Assembly: GCF_014647795.1 (NCBI RefSeq)
Contig: NZ_BMPW01000019.1
Location: forward strand, 62,001-126,000
Direction of reading: 5' to 3'
Length of the DNA: 64,000 nucleotides
Source of the DNA: Actinoplanes campanulatus
GTDB taxonomy: Bacteria; Actinomycetota; Actinomycetes; Mycobacteriales; Micromonosporaceae
In this document: piece after piece, positions 42,238-50,310 of the stretch
How the letters are laid out: every line of letters starts with the position of its first letter
Numbering within the stretch: the first letter of the stretch is position 1
The notes under the pieces: model-generated
What the model saw: the letters and a program-made list of their open reading frames with translations, nothing else
Database searches by the model: none
What the model was told of the DNA's origin: nothing
Translations under genes and position numbers: made by a program

Positions 42238-42888
42238 CTACTGGTGGGCGTCGTCGCGGGCTCGACGTCGGGTGCTCGGCGTGCGCGGGTAGGTCATCCC
42301 CGGCTCGTAGGTGATCGGGGTCCCGGCGTGTTTGCCGTGGTAGAGAGCGATGTCGGCGTTGGTCAGAGCGCGCGTCCACGGGTAGCCGGCCGGCGCGAAT
42401 GCCAGACCGGCGCTGCCGGACACTTTCAGCGGCCCGGTTGGCAGATCAGTGATCGCCACCGCAGCGGTCGCCGCGACGGCGACCGTGGTGGCGGTCGCGC
42501 CGGTGACGGTGGGAAGGATGACAGCGAATTCGTCGCCGCCGAGCCGGCCGGCCCAGCCGCCGTGCGTCGCTGCCAGTTCGGCCAGACGGCGACCAACCGC
42601 GGACAGGACCTGATCACCCACGGGATGGCCGTGTTGGTCGTTGGCCCGCTTGAAAGCGTCGAGGTCAACGAGGATCAGGTGCCGGTCGTGTCCGGCCGAC
42701 CGGAGGTAGGCGTCCTTGAGACCGGAACGGTTCAGCAGACCGGACAGCGAATCGTGCAGGACGAGCTGGTTCAGCCTGTCGACGGTCGCACGCAGTCGTC
42801 GGATCAGCGGTGTCGCGGTGACCCGGCCGACGGCGGCGCCGACCAGCAGGGCGGCGATCCACGGCAGCGCCACGGAAAGGCAATGCAT
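42238..42888 (-). CDS. diguanylate cyclase, GGDEF domain with N-terminal membrane anchor (216 aa)
   Basis: After a hydrophobic segment (LSVALPWIAALLVGAAVGRV) the protein has the full GGDEF domain: DSLSGLLNRSGL (about 46-57), RHLILVDLDAFKRANDQHGH with the metal-binding Asp, then RLGGDEFAVIL (active site about 117-121). The inhibitory RxxD site normally five residues upstream is absent. It should make the second messenger c-di-GMP from two GTP, in the membrane. No other sensor domain is present. A c-di-GMP synthase in a mobile-element backbone is unusual but known in some ICEs. The ATG at 42888 has GGAGGA upstream. Confidence 0.88.
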   Translation of the reverse strand: MHCLSVALPWIAALLVGAAVGRVTATPLIRRLRATVDRLNQLVLHDSLSGLLNRSGLKDAYLRSAGHDRHLILVDLDAFKRANDQHGHPVGDQVLSAVGRRLAELAATHGGWAGRLGGDEFAVILPTVTGATATTVAVAATAAVAITDLPTGPLKVSGSAGLAFAPAGYPWTRALTNADIALYHGKHAGTPITYEPGMTYPRTPSTRRRARDDAHQ

Positions 42889-42915
42889 CACAGGTGTCCT
42901 CCACAGCAACGACCT

Positions 42916-42946
42916 GGATCCCGCAGCCGTACCGGCTGCGGGATCC
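42916..42946. terminator. terminator-like hairpin after the DUF932-like gene
   Basis: A 13-bp perfect stem (GGATCCCGCAGCC) with loop GTACC lies about 57 bp downstream of the stop at 43003. Confidence 0.7.
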
Positions 42947-43002
42947 TGGAAGCGGGCAGAGCGAGGGCCGGCCGGAGATGCCGGCCGCGGTGAGCGGCCT
43001 GG

Positions 43003-44163
43003 TCAGGTCGCCGCGGCCTTGGCCGCCAGGTGCAGCGCCTGGGTGGCGGTGGTCTCCATCCGGTAGGCGACGTCGGCGTCAGCGACGCTGCGCCCGAAGG
43101 ACGTGACCGCCTGCATGATTCCGCCGGCGCTCAGGTCGGCGCCGGTGATGAAGTGCGCCAGGATCTCCTTCTGCTGGTCTTCGGTGTACTTGAGCTCCTT
43201 GCCCACGATTTTGATCGTCTCGTCCGGCCGGGCGACCACGATCCCGGCGGCGGCCTCGAGGTCGCGGACCGCCCGGGTGACGAAGTCGACGTCCAGGTAC
43301 GCGCGGACGGCGTCCTTGGTCTGCTCGGTGATCAGTTCGAGGAACTTGCGCAGCGTCTGCGGAGACGGGTCGATGATCCCGTCATCGTCGGTGATCTTGG
43401 CACCCTTGTGGGTGCGGCTGAGCAGGGCCTTGTCGATGGTCTGCCCGTTCATACAGACCTGGACCCGGATGAACGGGGCGAGGCTGTACTTGCCGAAGCC
43501 GGTCTCGGAGTTAGTGAGGATGAAACCGCCGTTGATGACCGGCAGGTCACTGCCACGGCGGCCGTCGAACGGCGAGCGATAGTTGCGCAGCAGCTCCGGC
43601 GCCAAGACCTCGATCTCGGGTGAGATGAACCGGACATACATTCGCCGGTCAGTGAGGTCGCAGGAATCCACAGTGACGGAGACGCCGGTGTCGCGGATGC
43701 CGTCCAGGACGGCAAGTAGCACGTCGAGGTTGTCCAGCCGCAGGAACTGGTCGGAGAGGAACGCTCGCGCGATACCGCCGTCACTGCCGCCGGCCGTGTG
43801 CCGTAGACAGCGCACGAGGAAACGCCGGTGGTCGCGCTCCATCCAGGTGTTGATGTTGTAGTCGAGCGCCGGCACGTTCTCCTCAGCCATCCGCCGCAGG
43901 TACGGCAGGGGGATGTTGAGCTTCTCGCTGACGCCGCCGAGCGCGATGTCGCTGAGGGTGTAAGCGCCCGTCGTCAGCGTGACGCCGTCGTCGCTGAGAT
44001 CCGGCTCCGTGCCGTCGAGCAGCAGCATGCCGTCCTGGCAGCGCAGGGAGCCGGCGCCGGCGATTACGTCGATCGCCCGGGTGTTCTGGTCGTTCAAGAT
44101 CTCCATCAGACGGGGCAGTCGGATGTGACGGTTCGGTGCGACGGTCAGAGTCGTCTGAGCCAT
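43003..44163 (-). CDS. DUF932/TIGR03299-like phage-plasmid protein (386 aa)
   Basis: The conserved centre reads GGIARAFLSDQFLRLDNLDV and LLAVLDGI, which corresponds to the RAxLSDxYRxxDNxxVL element of the DUF932 (phage/plasmid-like TIGR03299) family. It is followed by RRMYVRFISPEIEV and VINGGFILTNSETGFGKYSL, the family's second half. The N-terminal about 110 residues are more divergent than usual. Members sit in leading regions of conjugative plasmids and in phages, with no settled function; some are proposed anti-defence or ssDNA-related. The ATG at 44163 has GAGGA upstream, and leader hairpin copy F begins 154 nt before it. It is the most oriT-distal gene of the minus-strand run. Confidence 0.65.
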   Translation of the reverse strand: MAQTTLTVAPNRHIRLPRLMEILNDQNTRAIDVIAGAGSLRCQDGMLLLDGTEPDLSDDGVTLTTGAYTLSDIALGGVSEKLNIPLPYLRRMAEENVPALDYNINTWMERDHRRFLVRCLRHTAGGSDGGIARAFLSDQFLRLDNLDVLLAVLDGIRDTGVSVTVDSCDLTDRRMYVRFISPEIEVLAPELLRNYRSPFDGRRGSDLPVINGGFILTNSETGFGKYSLAPFIRVQVCMNGQTIDKALLSRTHKGAKITDDDGIIDPSPQTLRKFLELITEQTKDAVRAYLDVDFVTRAVRDLEAAAGIVVARPDETIKIVGKELKYTEDQQKEILAHFITGADLSAGGIMQAVTSFGRSVADADVAYRMETTATQALHLAAKAAAT

Positions 44164-44316
44164 GAGGCACGTCCTCCACGAACACAGAAGCCACCACCGC
44201 GGCGGTGGCTGACGGGACGCACCCGCCCGATCCGGGTCCGAGACGACCGGCGGGCGAGCGCGTGCTGGCCCCGGTGCCCGTGGCCGGCCCGGCAGGGCGG
44301 CCGGCAAGGCGAGAAC

Positions 44317-44350
44317 GAGAAGATCTCTGGCCGAAGGCCAAGATGTTCTC
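44317..44350 (-). promoter_or_regulatory. leader-hairpin family, copy F (minimal loop)
   Basis: Minus-strand arms GAGAACATCTTGGCC and GGCCAGAGATCTTCTC with a TTCG tetraloop. The outermost pair is G-C instead of C-G and the third pair G-C instead of A-T, both covarying. The C-C opposition is kept and one base bulges as in copy B. It starts 154 nt before the ATG at 44163. CGTCAG occurs downstream of it, as in the other leaders. Confidence 0.75.
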
Positions 44351-44571
44351 GGGAACGCCTTGCGGACGGCGCCGGGCCGAGCCAACGTGCCCGGCCAGCA
44401 CCGTCACCCCACCGGGCTCCTCGGCCCCGCTCGGCGCTGTCCATCACGGGAGAGACAAGCCCACCTGGTCGGCGGAACCGAGACCAGGCTGACATCCGTG
44501 ACGGCGTGACGAGGTTGTCTTCGCGTCGGCGCCCGAAACCGCTGCGCTTTCTTTCCCAGCTGCAGCGCACA

Positions 44572-44645
44572 TGCCGGACAACCGGAGTCAACCGCGGACA
44601 ACTATTCGCGCTGCCGATGTTCCGGCAGTCTCGAATCGGGGGCAC
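44572..44645. promoter_or_regulatory. shared upstream element 1 (before secreted protein 1)
   Basis: Contains GGACAACCGGAGTCAACCG, then GGACAACTAT and, about 25 bp on, CGGCAG followed by TCGAATC. The same blocks in the same order occur at 45727-45830. It lies about 170-240 bp before the start at 44814. It may be a regulator-binding promoter region. Confidence 0.55.
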
Positions 44646-44813
44646 CCTGAACGGTTTCGAAAGCGATTGCTGGCGGTGCTCGTGACGCGAAGCTCCGCGT
44701 CTATTCGACTACCGAAATCGACCGAGCAGTATCCGGTAACGCCACTCGTGAAGCACGTGAAAGGCCGTGACGTGCCCTGTCTCATCACTTCGCCGAGCCC
44801 GTGGAGGCATCCC

Positions 44814-45386
44814 ATGTCCCGAATACCAAATGTTGCGGTACACCGATCACGCAGGACGATTCTGATGGCGGTCATCACCGCAGTCGCTGTGGGCATCGGC
44901 GTTCTGGTCGCGACGAGCCCCGCGTCGGCGAGCGTGTCGAAGCATCACGGCAAGTGGATGAGCCAGGTCTCCGGTTGCAAGTCCAACTACCGAATCGGCA
45001 AGACCGCCCGCCTCGTGGCCGAGAACGGCGCCGACTACGGCTGGGTGGAGTGGCGGGCGAGCCGGAGCGGTGCGTGCGCCGGCTACCAGTGGGTGCGCAT
45101 GCACTTCACCCGCAACCTCGGATTCGTCTCCAACGAGTCGAACTACAAGTCCTGGCAGATCTACTACAAGAACAATCCATGGGGAACCGGCATCGACAGC
45201 CGGCACAAGTACAACATGAAGGTGCGCGGGCTGCGCTACTTCAAGGCCGGGGCCTACAACTCGCGGATCTTCTATGCACCGAACGAGAAGGCCTGTGCGC
45301 AGCTCTACACCTACGCCAACCGGTACGGCATCGGCCTGAAGATCAAAGGCCAGGGCGACCTGCCCAAACTGAAGTATTGCGCCTGA
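44814..45386 (+). CDS. small secreted protein 1 (190 aa)
   Basis: ATG at 44814 with GGAGG seven bases upstream. A signal peptide is clear: basic start (PNVAVHRSRRT), hydrophobic core (ILMAVITAVAVGIGVLVA) and a cleavage-type SPASAS end near residue 42. The mature basic protein of about 148 residues has Cys in VSGCKSNYRIG, SGACAG, EKACAQ and LKYCA, enough for two disulfides. It is rich in Tyr, Lys, Arg and Asn, like small extracellular actinobacterial proteins and nuclease- or toxin-like effectors. No catalytic motif recognised. Its promoter region shares repeats with that of secreted protein 2. Confidence 0.75.
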   Translation: MSRIPNVAVHRSRRTILMAVITAVAVGIGVLVATSPASASVSKHHGKWMSQVSGCKSNYRIGKTARLVAENGADYGWVEWRASRSGACAGYQWVRMHFTRNLGFVSNESNYKSWQIYYKNNPWGTGIDSRHKYNMKVRGLRYFKAGAYNSRIFYAPNEKACAQLYTYANRYGIGLKIKGQGDLPKLKYCA

Positions 45387-45726
45387 TCTCAAGCCTTGAT
45401 CCGCCCGCTAGGCCCCAGCAGACTCTGGCCAGCGCCGAGAGGACGATTCACTCGAGGGCTGCATACCTCGCGGGCCGCGAGCGTTGCGCCGGCGAGACAG
45501 CCTGACGCTGCCCGCCGGCTGGACGCAGATAGCGCCAACGACCGCCGGCTGCGGTCAACAGTTCGGTGGCCGGCGGTCACTAGCGCGCTGGTAGTCATCA
45601 CATGGCGGCGAGATCGCCGCAGCCACCCAGTGAACACGGCAGGGATTCCTGCTCGACCGGGCTCATGGCACCTACCGTTGCTGATCAAACGCTGACAGAC
45701 GGTATTACGAGCTCCCCGTATGACGG

Positions 45727-45830
45727 AACCTGCGGGGACAACCAGAGTCAACCGGGGACCACCGGGGACAACCGCAGACAACTATCCCGCCATTCACGAA
45801 TTCGGCAGCATCGAATCATCGAGCGGATTC
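45727..45830. promoter_or_regulatory. shared upstream element 2 (before secreted protein 2), iteron-like
   Basis: Contains GGGGACAACC, AGAGTCAACC, GGGGACCACC and GGGGACAACCG in tandem (about 10-bp repeats), then GACAACTAT and CGGCAG with TCGAATC as in element 1. It lies about 210-310 bp before the start at 46038. The periodic repeats suggest cooperative regulator binding. Confidence 0.55.
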
Positions 45831-46037
45831 CTCCGCGCACGAGACCACTCGCCGCGCAGGAAGAAAATGTCGGCACTGCCCTACCGCAGCTTAGGGAGCT
45901 GCGAGCAATAGAGAACAGCCGCGAGCGTCAGTGAGGGGAATTGGCTGTTCGTTGTTGCGATACGTCAGTCGGAAAGCCGGCCGTTCGACGACCCATCGGT
46001 TTGACGCAATGCCGTCATCGCGAAAATGGAGCGGACG

Positions 46038-46400
46038 TTGAATGTTCTGAAGAAGAGTCTGATGGTGATGGCCGCTTCCGCAGTGGCGGCCACGGCGCTC
46101 GTCGGCGGAGGCGCCTCCCCGGCCTTCGCGGCCGGCACATCATGCACCGCCCCGTACTGGTACAAGCCGTGGTATCGCACGTGCACGACCGGCACGATCT
46201 CGGCCAACAGCAAGCACGAGATCTCTATCTCCACTTCGGCCTGTAAGGGCAGCCCGTGGAAGGTCTGGGATACCGGCACCGGCGTGACGATCGCCTCTGG
46301 CACGGGCACCGACAGCCGGAAGGTCGGCGGCCTCTACGGCACGTACAAGGCCAAGCTGACTGACGCGTGCTGGCGCGACAGCATCTACATCAGCAGCTGA
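46038..46400 (+). CDS. small secreted protein 2 (120 aa, TTG start)
   Basis: I place the start at the TTG at 46038, where GGAG lies six bases upstream; an ATG at 46026 is possible but lacks a ribosome site. Signal peptide: MNVLKKSLMVMAASAVAATA, continuing to SPAFAA with cleavage around residue 33. The mature part is about 88 residues with four cysteines (TSCTAPYWYK, YRTCTTG, STSACKG, TDACWRD) and aromatic clusters, a small disulfide-stabilised beta protein. It is not obviously related to secreted protein 1 in sequence but shares its upstream element. It ends at a strong terminator. Function unknown. Confidence 0.7.
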   Translation: MNVLKKSLMVMAASAVAATALVGGGASPAFAAGTSCTAPYWYKPWYRTCTTGTISANSKHEISISTSACKGSPWKVWDTGTGVTIASGTGTDSRKVGGLYGTYKAKLTDACWRDSIYISS

Positions 46401-46406
46401 GCCGCT

Positions 46407-46448
46407 GTGCTCCCGGCCGGCACGGGTGAACGTGTCGGCCGGGAGCAC
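46407..46448. terminator. terminator-like hairpin after secreted protein 2
   Basis: GTGCTCCCGGCCGGCAC and GTGTCGGCCGGGAGCAC pair over 17 bp with one mismatch and an eight-base loop, 7 bp after the stop. Confidence 0.75.
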
Positions 46449-46606
46449 GAGGGCGCGGAGGAACCGCACCCCGGTCAGTTCTGGCCCCACGCTCCATTTC
46501 GTAGTCCGCCCGATCTGCAGCGCCGACGGGGTTCGACGCGCCGGGTGCACGAAGAAACGACGCCAAGTCTGCTCCATTGATCTGTCTGAGACTGCACGGA
46601 GGAATC

Positions 46607-48289
46607 GTGCGCATCCTGCTGCTTGTCAGCGCTTTCAACGGCCTCAGCCAGCGCGTCTGGCTCGCGCTGCGTGACCTCGGGCACGACGTCGGTGTGCAAC
46701 TAGCCGGCGACGGCCCGGACATCATCACCGGTGTCACCGCGGCACGACCAGACCTGATCCTGTGCCCCTACCTGACCAAGAGGGTGCCGGCCGAAGTCTG
46801 GCAGCGCTGGCCGACCGTGATCCTTCACCCTGGCCCGGTCGGTGACCGGGGCCCGTCGTCTCTGGACTGGGCGATCAGCGACGGGATGGCTCGCTGGGGT
46901 GTGACCGCCCTGCAAGCGGTCGAAGAGATGGACGCCGGTCCGGTCTGGGCGACACGCACGTTCGCCATGCCGGCGACCGCGACGCGTAAGTCAGCGCTGT
47001 ACGCGGGGCTGGTCGCGGATGCCGCCCTGGAGTGCGCTCTCGAGGTCGTCGAGAAGGCGAGCGATCCGATGTTCGTCGCGACGCCCGCGGAGAAACTTCC
47101 GGTCGAGGTTCCCGGCGCCCGACTGCGGCCGGCGATGCGGCAGGCCGACCGGTCCATCGACTGGGCGGGCCCGGTCGAGCAGATTCTGCGTCGTGTCCGG
47201 GCCGCTGACGGGGTGCCCGGGGTGCTGACCGAGATCGCTGGCCTGCCGGTGTACGCCTACGACGCTCATCGCGGCCCCGTCCGCAAGGGCCGGCCCGGCG
47301 AGGTACTGCTGCGCCGCGAAGGCGCAGTGCTGATTGCTGCCGGTGACGGCAGCGTGTGGCTGGGACACCTGCGGCCGGTCACCGCCGACGGACGGCCCGG
47401 CATCAAGCTGCCCGCCGTGACAGTGCTCGGCTCGCTCGTGCACGGGGTGGCACACGCGTCCGCGAAGTCAGGCCGTGCCCCGGACACGGTCTCCGGGTAC
47501 GGGCAGATCCGATACCGGCGTGACGGAGCGGTGGGCTGGCTGCACTTCGACTTCTACAACGGGGCCATGGCCGCCGGGCACTGCCGCCGCCTGCTGTCCG
47601 GGCTGCGGCACGCCGTGGAGCAGGACACCCGGGTCGTGGTGCTGTGCAGCGGCACCGAGGCCTTCAGCACCGGCATCCACCTCAACATGATCGAACACGC
47701 CTCGGACCCGGCCGCCGAGGGCTGGGCGAACATCCGGGCCATCAACGAGGTCTGCAAAGAGATCATCACCTGTACCAGGCAGACGGTGGTCGCCGCGTAC
47801 AACGGTTCCGCCGGGGCGGGCGGAGCCATGCTCGGGCTCGGCGCCGACGTGGTGGCCGCCCGCGACGGCATCGTCTTGAACCCCTACTACGACATCGGCC
47901 TTTTCGGGTCCGAACTGCACACCTACACTCTGCCGGCCCGAGTCGGCGCTGATCAGGCGCGACGCCTGTTGTCCGACAAGCTCCCGATCAGTGCCGATCA
48001 CGCGTCACGGATCGGACTCGTTGACGAGGTCGGGCCCCGACACTCCGGCACCTTCCTCGAATGGCTGGCCACTCTGGCGGCGGAGGAAGCAGATCCGGCC
48101 CTGGTCCGCGCTAGGGCTGAGGCTAAGCAGCGCCGACTTGCCGCGTCACCACCCCTCGGCGTCTTCGAGGCACGGGAACTCGCGGAAATGAGTTTCGACC
48201 TTTTCGACGACCGATCAGGCTTCGCTGCTGCCCGCCGGATGTTCGTGTCGAAGATCGGCAAACCTGCGCCTCACCTTCTGGCCTCGTGA
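46607..48289 (+). CDS. hypX: HypX/HoxX-type protein: formyltransferase plus enoyl-CoA hydratase (560 aa)
   Basis: HypX makes the CO ligand of [NiFe]-hydrogenase from formyl-tetrahydrofolate under aerobic conditions. The N-terminal half is the formyl-THF-using domain, with LHPGPVGDRGPSSLDWAI (about 73-90), the HypX version of the HPG active site. The C-terminal half is a crotonase domain: VVVLCSGTEAFSTGIHLNMI, VVAAYNGSAGAGGAMLGLGA and DIGLFGSELHTYTLPARVGA. Length matches the family. The GTG at 46607 has GGAGGA just upstream. No hydrogenase structural or other hyp genes are in the window, so it is either an orphan, a partner of genes elsewhere, or used for another formyl transfer. Confidence 0.87.
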   Translation: MRILLLVSAFNGLSQRVWLALRDLGHDVGVQLAGDGPDIITGVTAARPDLILCPYLTKRVPAEVWQRWPTVILHPGPVGDRGPSSLDWAISDGMARWGVTALQAVEEMDAGPVWATRTFAMPATATRKSALYAGLVADAALECALEVVEKASDPMFVATPAEKLPVEVPGARLRPAMRQADRSIDWAGPVEQILRRVRAADGVPGVLTEIAGLPVYAYDAHRGPVRKGRPGEVLLRREGAVLIAAGDGSVWLGHLRPVTADGRPGIKLPAVTVLGSLVHGVAHASAKSGRAPDTVSGYGQIRYRRDGAVGWLHFDFYNGAMAAGHCRRLLSGLRHAVEQDTRVVVLCSGTEAFSTGIHLNMIEHASDPAAEGWANIRAINEVCKEIITCTRQTVVAAYNGSAGAGGAMLGLGADVVAARDGIVLNPYYDIGLFGSELHTYTLPARVGADQARRLLSDKLPISADHASRIGLVDEVGPRHSGTFLEWLATLAAEEADPALVRARAEAKQRRLAASPPLGVFEARELAEMSFDLFDDRSGFAAARRMFVSKIGKPAPHLLAS

Positions 48290-48388
48290 GCGCCCGCTCG
48301 AGCTGGCGTGGTCAGAGTTTGCGTGTCAGTGCGCCAATCACACGGAAGTCGCAGATATCGGTGCCGACATCCGCACCAGGACACAGAT

Positions 48389-49411
48389 TCACCCATCCTG
48401 CGCCGTCCCGGACGCGAGCGAGCCTGCCTCAGCGACGGCCGGCGCGGATCCGATAGGTGATGCGGCAGCCGTGTGGTCGCCCGCCGGATCCCGTGCTGAT
48501 CGCAGGCGGGCAACGGCAACGAGCACACCGGGCGGATCCTGACCATCGAGCCATCGCAGGTGGTCACAGCCGGCGGGTTCAGCCTGCCACTGGTCAGCAG
48601 TAACGATGCCGGGCGGCAGGAGGGTGCACCGGGGGTCGATGAGGGCGCCGAGTTGGTCAGGGGTGCGCAGCACTGCTGGCGTCGGGGTGTGTTGCCCGAA
48701 CAACTGGTAAGCGTCTTGCTGCCGGCGCTGCTGGTCAGGATTGGCGTCGAGCATTGCGTGGGTAATGACCAGCAGACTGCCCGGCGCCAGCGCCTCGACG
48801 AGACTGCTGATACTGCGCGCGGCGTCCGCATCGTCCGTGATGAACTGTAGGACGGTTCCAAGGATCACGGCGACCGGCTCGCCGAAATCGAGGAAACTCA
48901 TGACGGCGTCGTGGTAGACGATGTGCTGCGGGTCGAGCAGATCACCGCGCACAGCGTGCGCCTTCTGGTCTTCGCGCAGCAGATCCCTGGCCTGTTCGAC
49001 CGCGATGGGGTCGAGATCGACGTAGACCACGCGAGCGTCCGGGTCGAGATCACGGACGGTTTCGTGGGTGGCGCCGCCTTCAGGGATTCCCGCCCCGATA
49101 TCCAGGAACTGGCGGATACCGCACGCGCTGAGCCATTCGGTGACGCGCTCGAGGAATTCACGGTTGGCGCGGGCCGCAACTCTGGCCGACGGGTAGAGGG
49201 TTGTGATGCGGTCCCACAGGGCCCTGTCGGTCTTGAAGCAGTGCATGCCGCCCACCGCATAGTTGTAGATCCGCGCTGGTACTGCGTCGACAATCTCCGT
49301 GCCCCTTGGGATCCAGCGGGGCTCGGCCGAACTCGGCCGGCGTCGAGGTGCTGTGTCGTGGCACGGGTCGTCGGAGTCGGTGTGGGGCTCGGGCGATGGG
49401 GCTTCAGTCAT
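48389..49411 (-). CDS. SAM-dependent methyltransferase, SAV2177/DUF574 family (340 aa)
   Basis: The family's signature is complete: ARIYNYAVGGMHCFKTDRAL, ANREFLERVTEWLSACGIRQ, FLDIGAGIPEGGATHE (SAM-binding glycine loop), DPDARVVYVDLDPIAVEQAR, VAVILGTVLQFITDD and APGSLLVITHAM. DUF574 proteins are almost restricted to actinomycetes and are predicted class I methyltransferases of unknown substrate. One of three copies in the window. It has longer N- and C-terminal extensions than the others, Ser/Thr/Pro-rich and probably disordered. It is convergent with hypX. Confidence 0.87.
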   Translation of the reverse strand: MTEAPSPEPHTDSDDPCHDTAPRRRPSSAEPRWIPRGTEIVDAVPARIYNYAVGGMHCFKTDRALWDRITTLYPSARVAARANREFLERVTEWLSACGIRQFLDIGAGIPEGGATHETVRDLDPDARVVYVDLDPIAVEQARDLLREDQKAHAVRGDLLDPQHIVYHDAVMSFLDFGEPVAVILGTVLQFITDDADAARSISSLVEALAPGSLLVITHAMLDANPDQQRRQQDAYQLFGQHTPTPAVLRTPDQLGALIDPRCTLLPPGIVTADQWQAEPAGCDHLRWLDGQDPPGVLVAVARLRSARDPAGDHTAAASPIGSAPAVAEAGSLASGTAQDG

Positions 49412-49501
49412 CGGTCGATTCCTGGATGTCTCGGGACCGGACAGCGGGGCGCGGCGCAGGGCTGAGCGCTGGTTGCATTGCTGCCGGCTCTGCGGTGTCG
49501 G

Positions 49502-50251
49502 TCATGGGATGGCTGCGACGGTGTCGGCCTGCCGGTAGGTGCGGTAGCCGACCACGCCCGGATAGGTGAGCTTGATGGCGGGCGTGCCGCCGGTGGAGAT
49601 CTGTTCGGAGGCCCGGAACCGGCCGGTGCCGCCATAGGTCAGGGTGGTGTGGCCGTCGAGGACGGTCAGGACAGCGGCGCGTTCGCGGCTGGTCAGGGCC
49701 CTCTCCAGCAGAAGGCCGGTGACGCCGACGATGACCGCGTCGTCGCGGGTGGACGTGCGGGCCAGCCAGCCGGCGAGCTCGGCAGGGTCGGTCGGGGGCC
49801 GATCAGCGAACGCCACCGCGAAGGGTCCCGATGCGGAGTCGTTGAAGACAGGGTTGCCGGTTGAGGCGTCGGGGTCGACGAAGGTGTGGATGTCGGCGGC
49901 GGAGGCGTCAGGACTCAGCGAGAGGTCGATGGTGCGGGCCCGGCCGTCGCTCGCGCGCCACAGCTCTCGCCGGGACGGGAACATGACCGAGGTGACGTCC
50001 CCGCCAGCGACTGCTGCGTGCAGGTCCCAGCGTTCGGTGACGAGGTGATCGACAGTCCTGGCTCCCTCCGTGGTGTCGGCCAGGGCCGTACGCGCGAGGT
50101 CGGTGATCGGCAGCGGGGCGGGCGTGGCGGCGTCGGCAGGCTGCTGGTGCGGTAGAACGACGATGAGCAGGCCGACGGCGGCAGCTGTCACCATGCCGAT
50201 TCCTGCGTCCCGAGCAGACGGCGCCTTTGTGCTCGTGTCGGTAGTGGTCAT
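49502..50251 (-). CDS. membrane-anchored or secreted hypothetical protein (249 aa)
   Basis: A single hydrophobic segment (IGMVTAAAVGLLIVVLPHQQ, about residues 17-36) follows a polar start and should act as a signal anchor or signal peptide. The mature part is Thr/Asp/Ala-rich and resembles the CU044_5270-like exported proteins: DLARTALADTTEGARTVDHL, VMFPSRRELWRASDGRARTI, AELAGWLARTSTRDDAVIVG and IKLTYPGVVGYRTYRQADTV. No catalytic motif. It resembles in layout the lipoprotein at 54889-55776 (LWRDAD and AELLRLAT blocks), so the two may be distant relatives. Confidence 0.65.
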   Translation of the reverse strand: MTTTDTSTKAPSARDAGIGMVTAAAVGLLIVVLPHQQPADAATPAPLPITDLARTALADTTEGARTVDHLVTERWDLHAAVAGGDVTSVMFPSRRELWRASDGRARTIDLSLSPDASAADIHTFVDPDASTGNPVFNDSASGPFAVAFADRPPTDPAELAGWLARTSTRDDAVIVGVTGLLLERALTSRERAAVLTVLDGHTTLTYGGTGRFRASEQISTGGTPAIKLTYPGVVGYRTYRQADTVAAIP

Positions 50252-50310
50252 GATGTTCGATCGGCTGGTGGCGAGTCTGAGGCGGGGGCGGCTGGGGACG
50301 CAGCTGGGGT

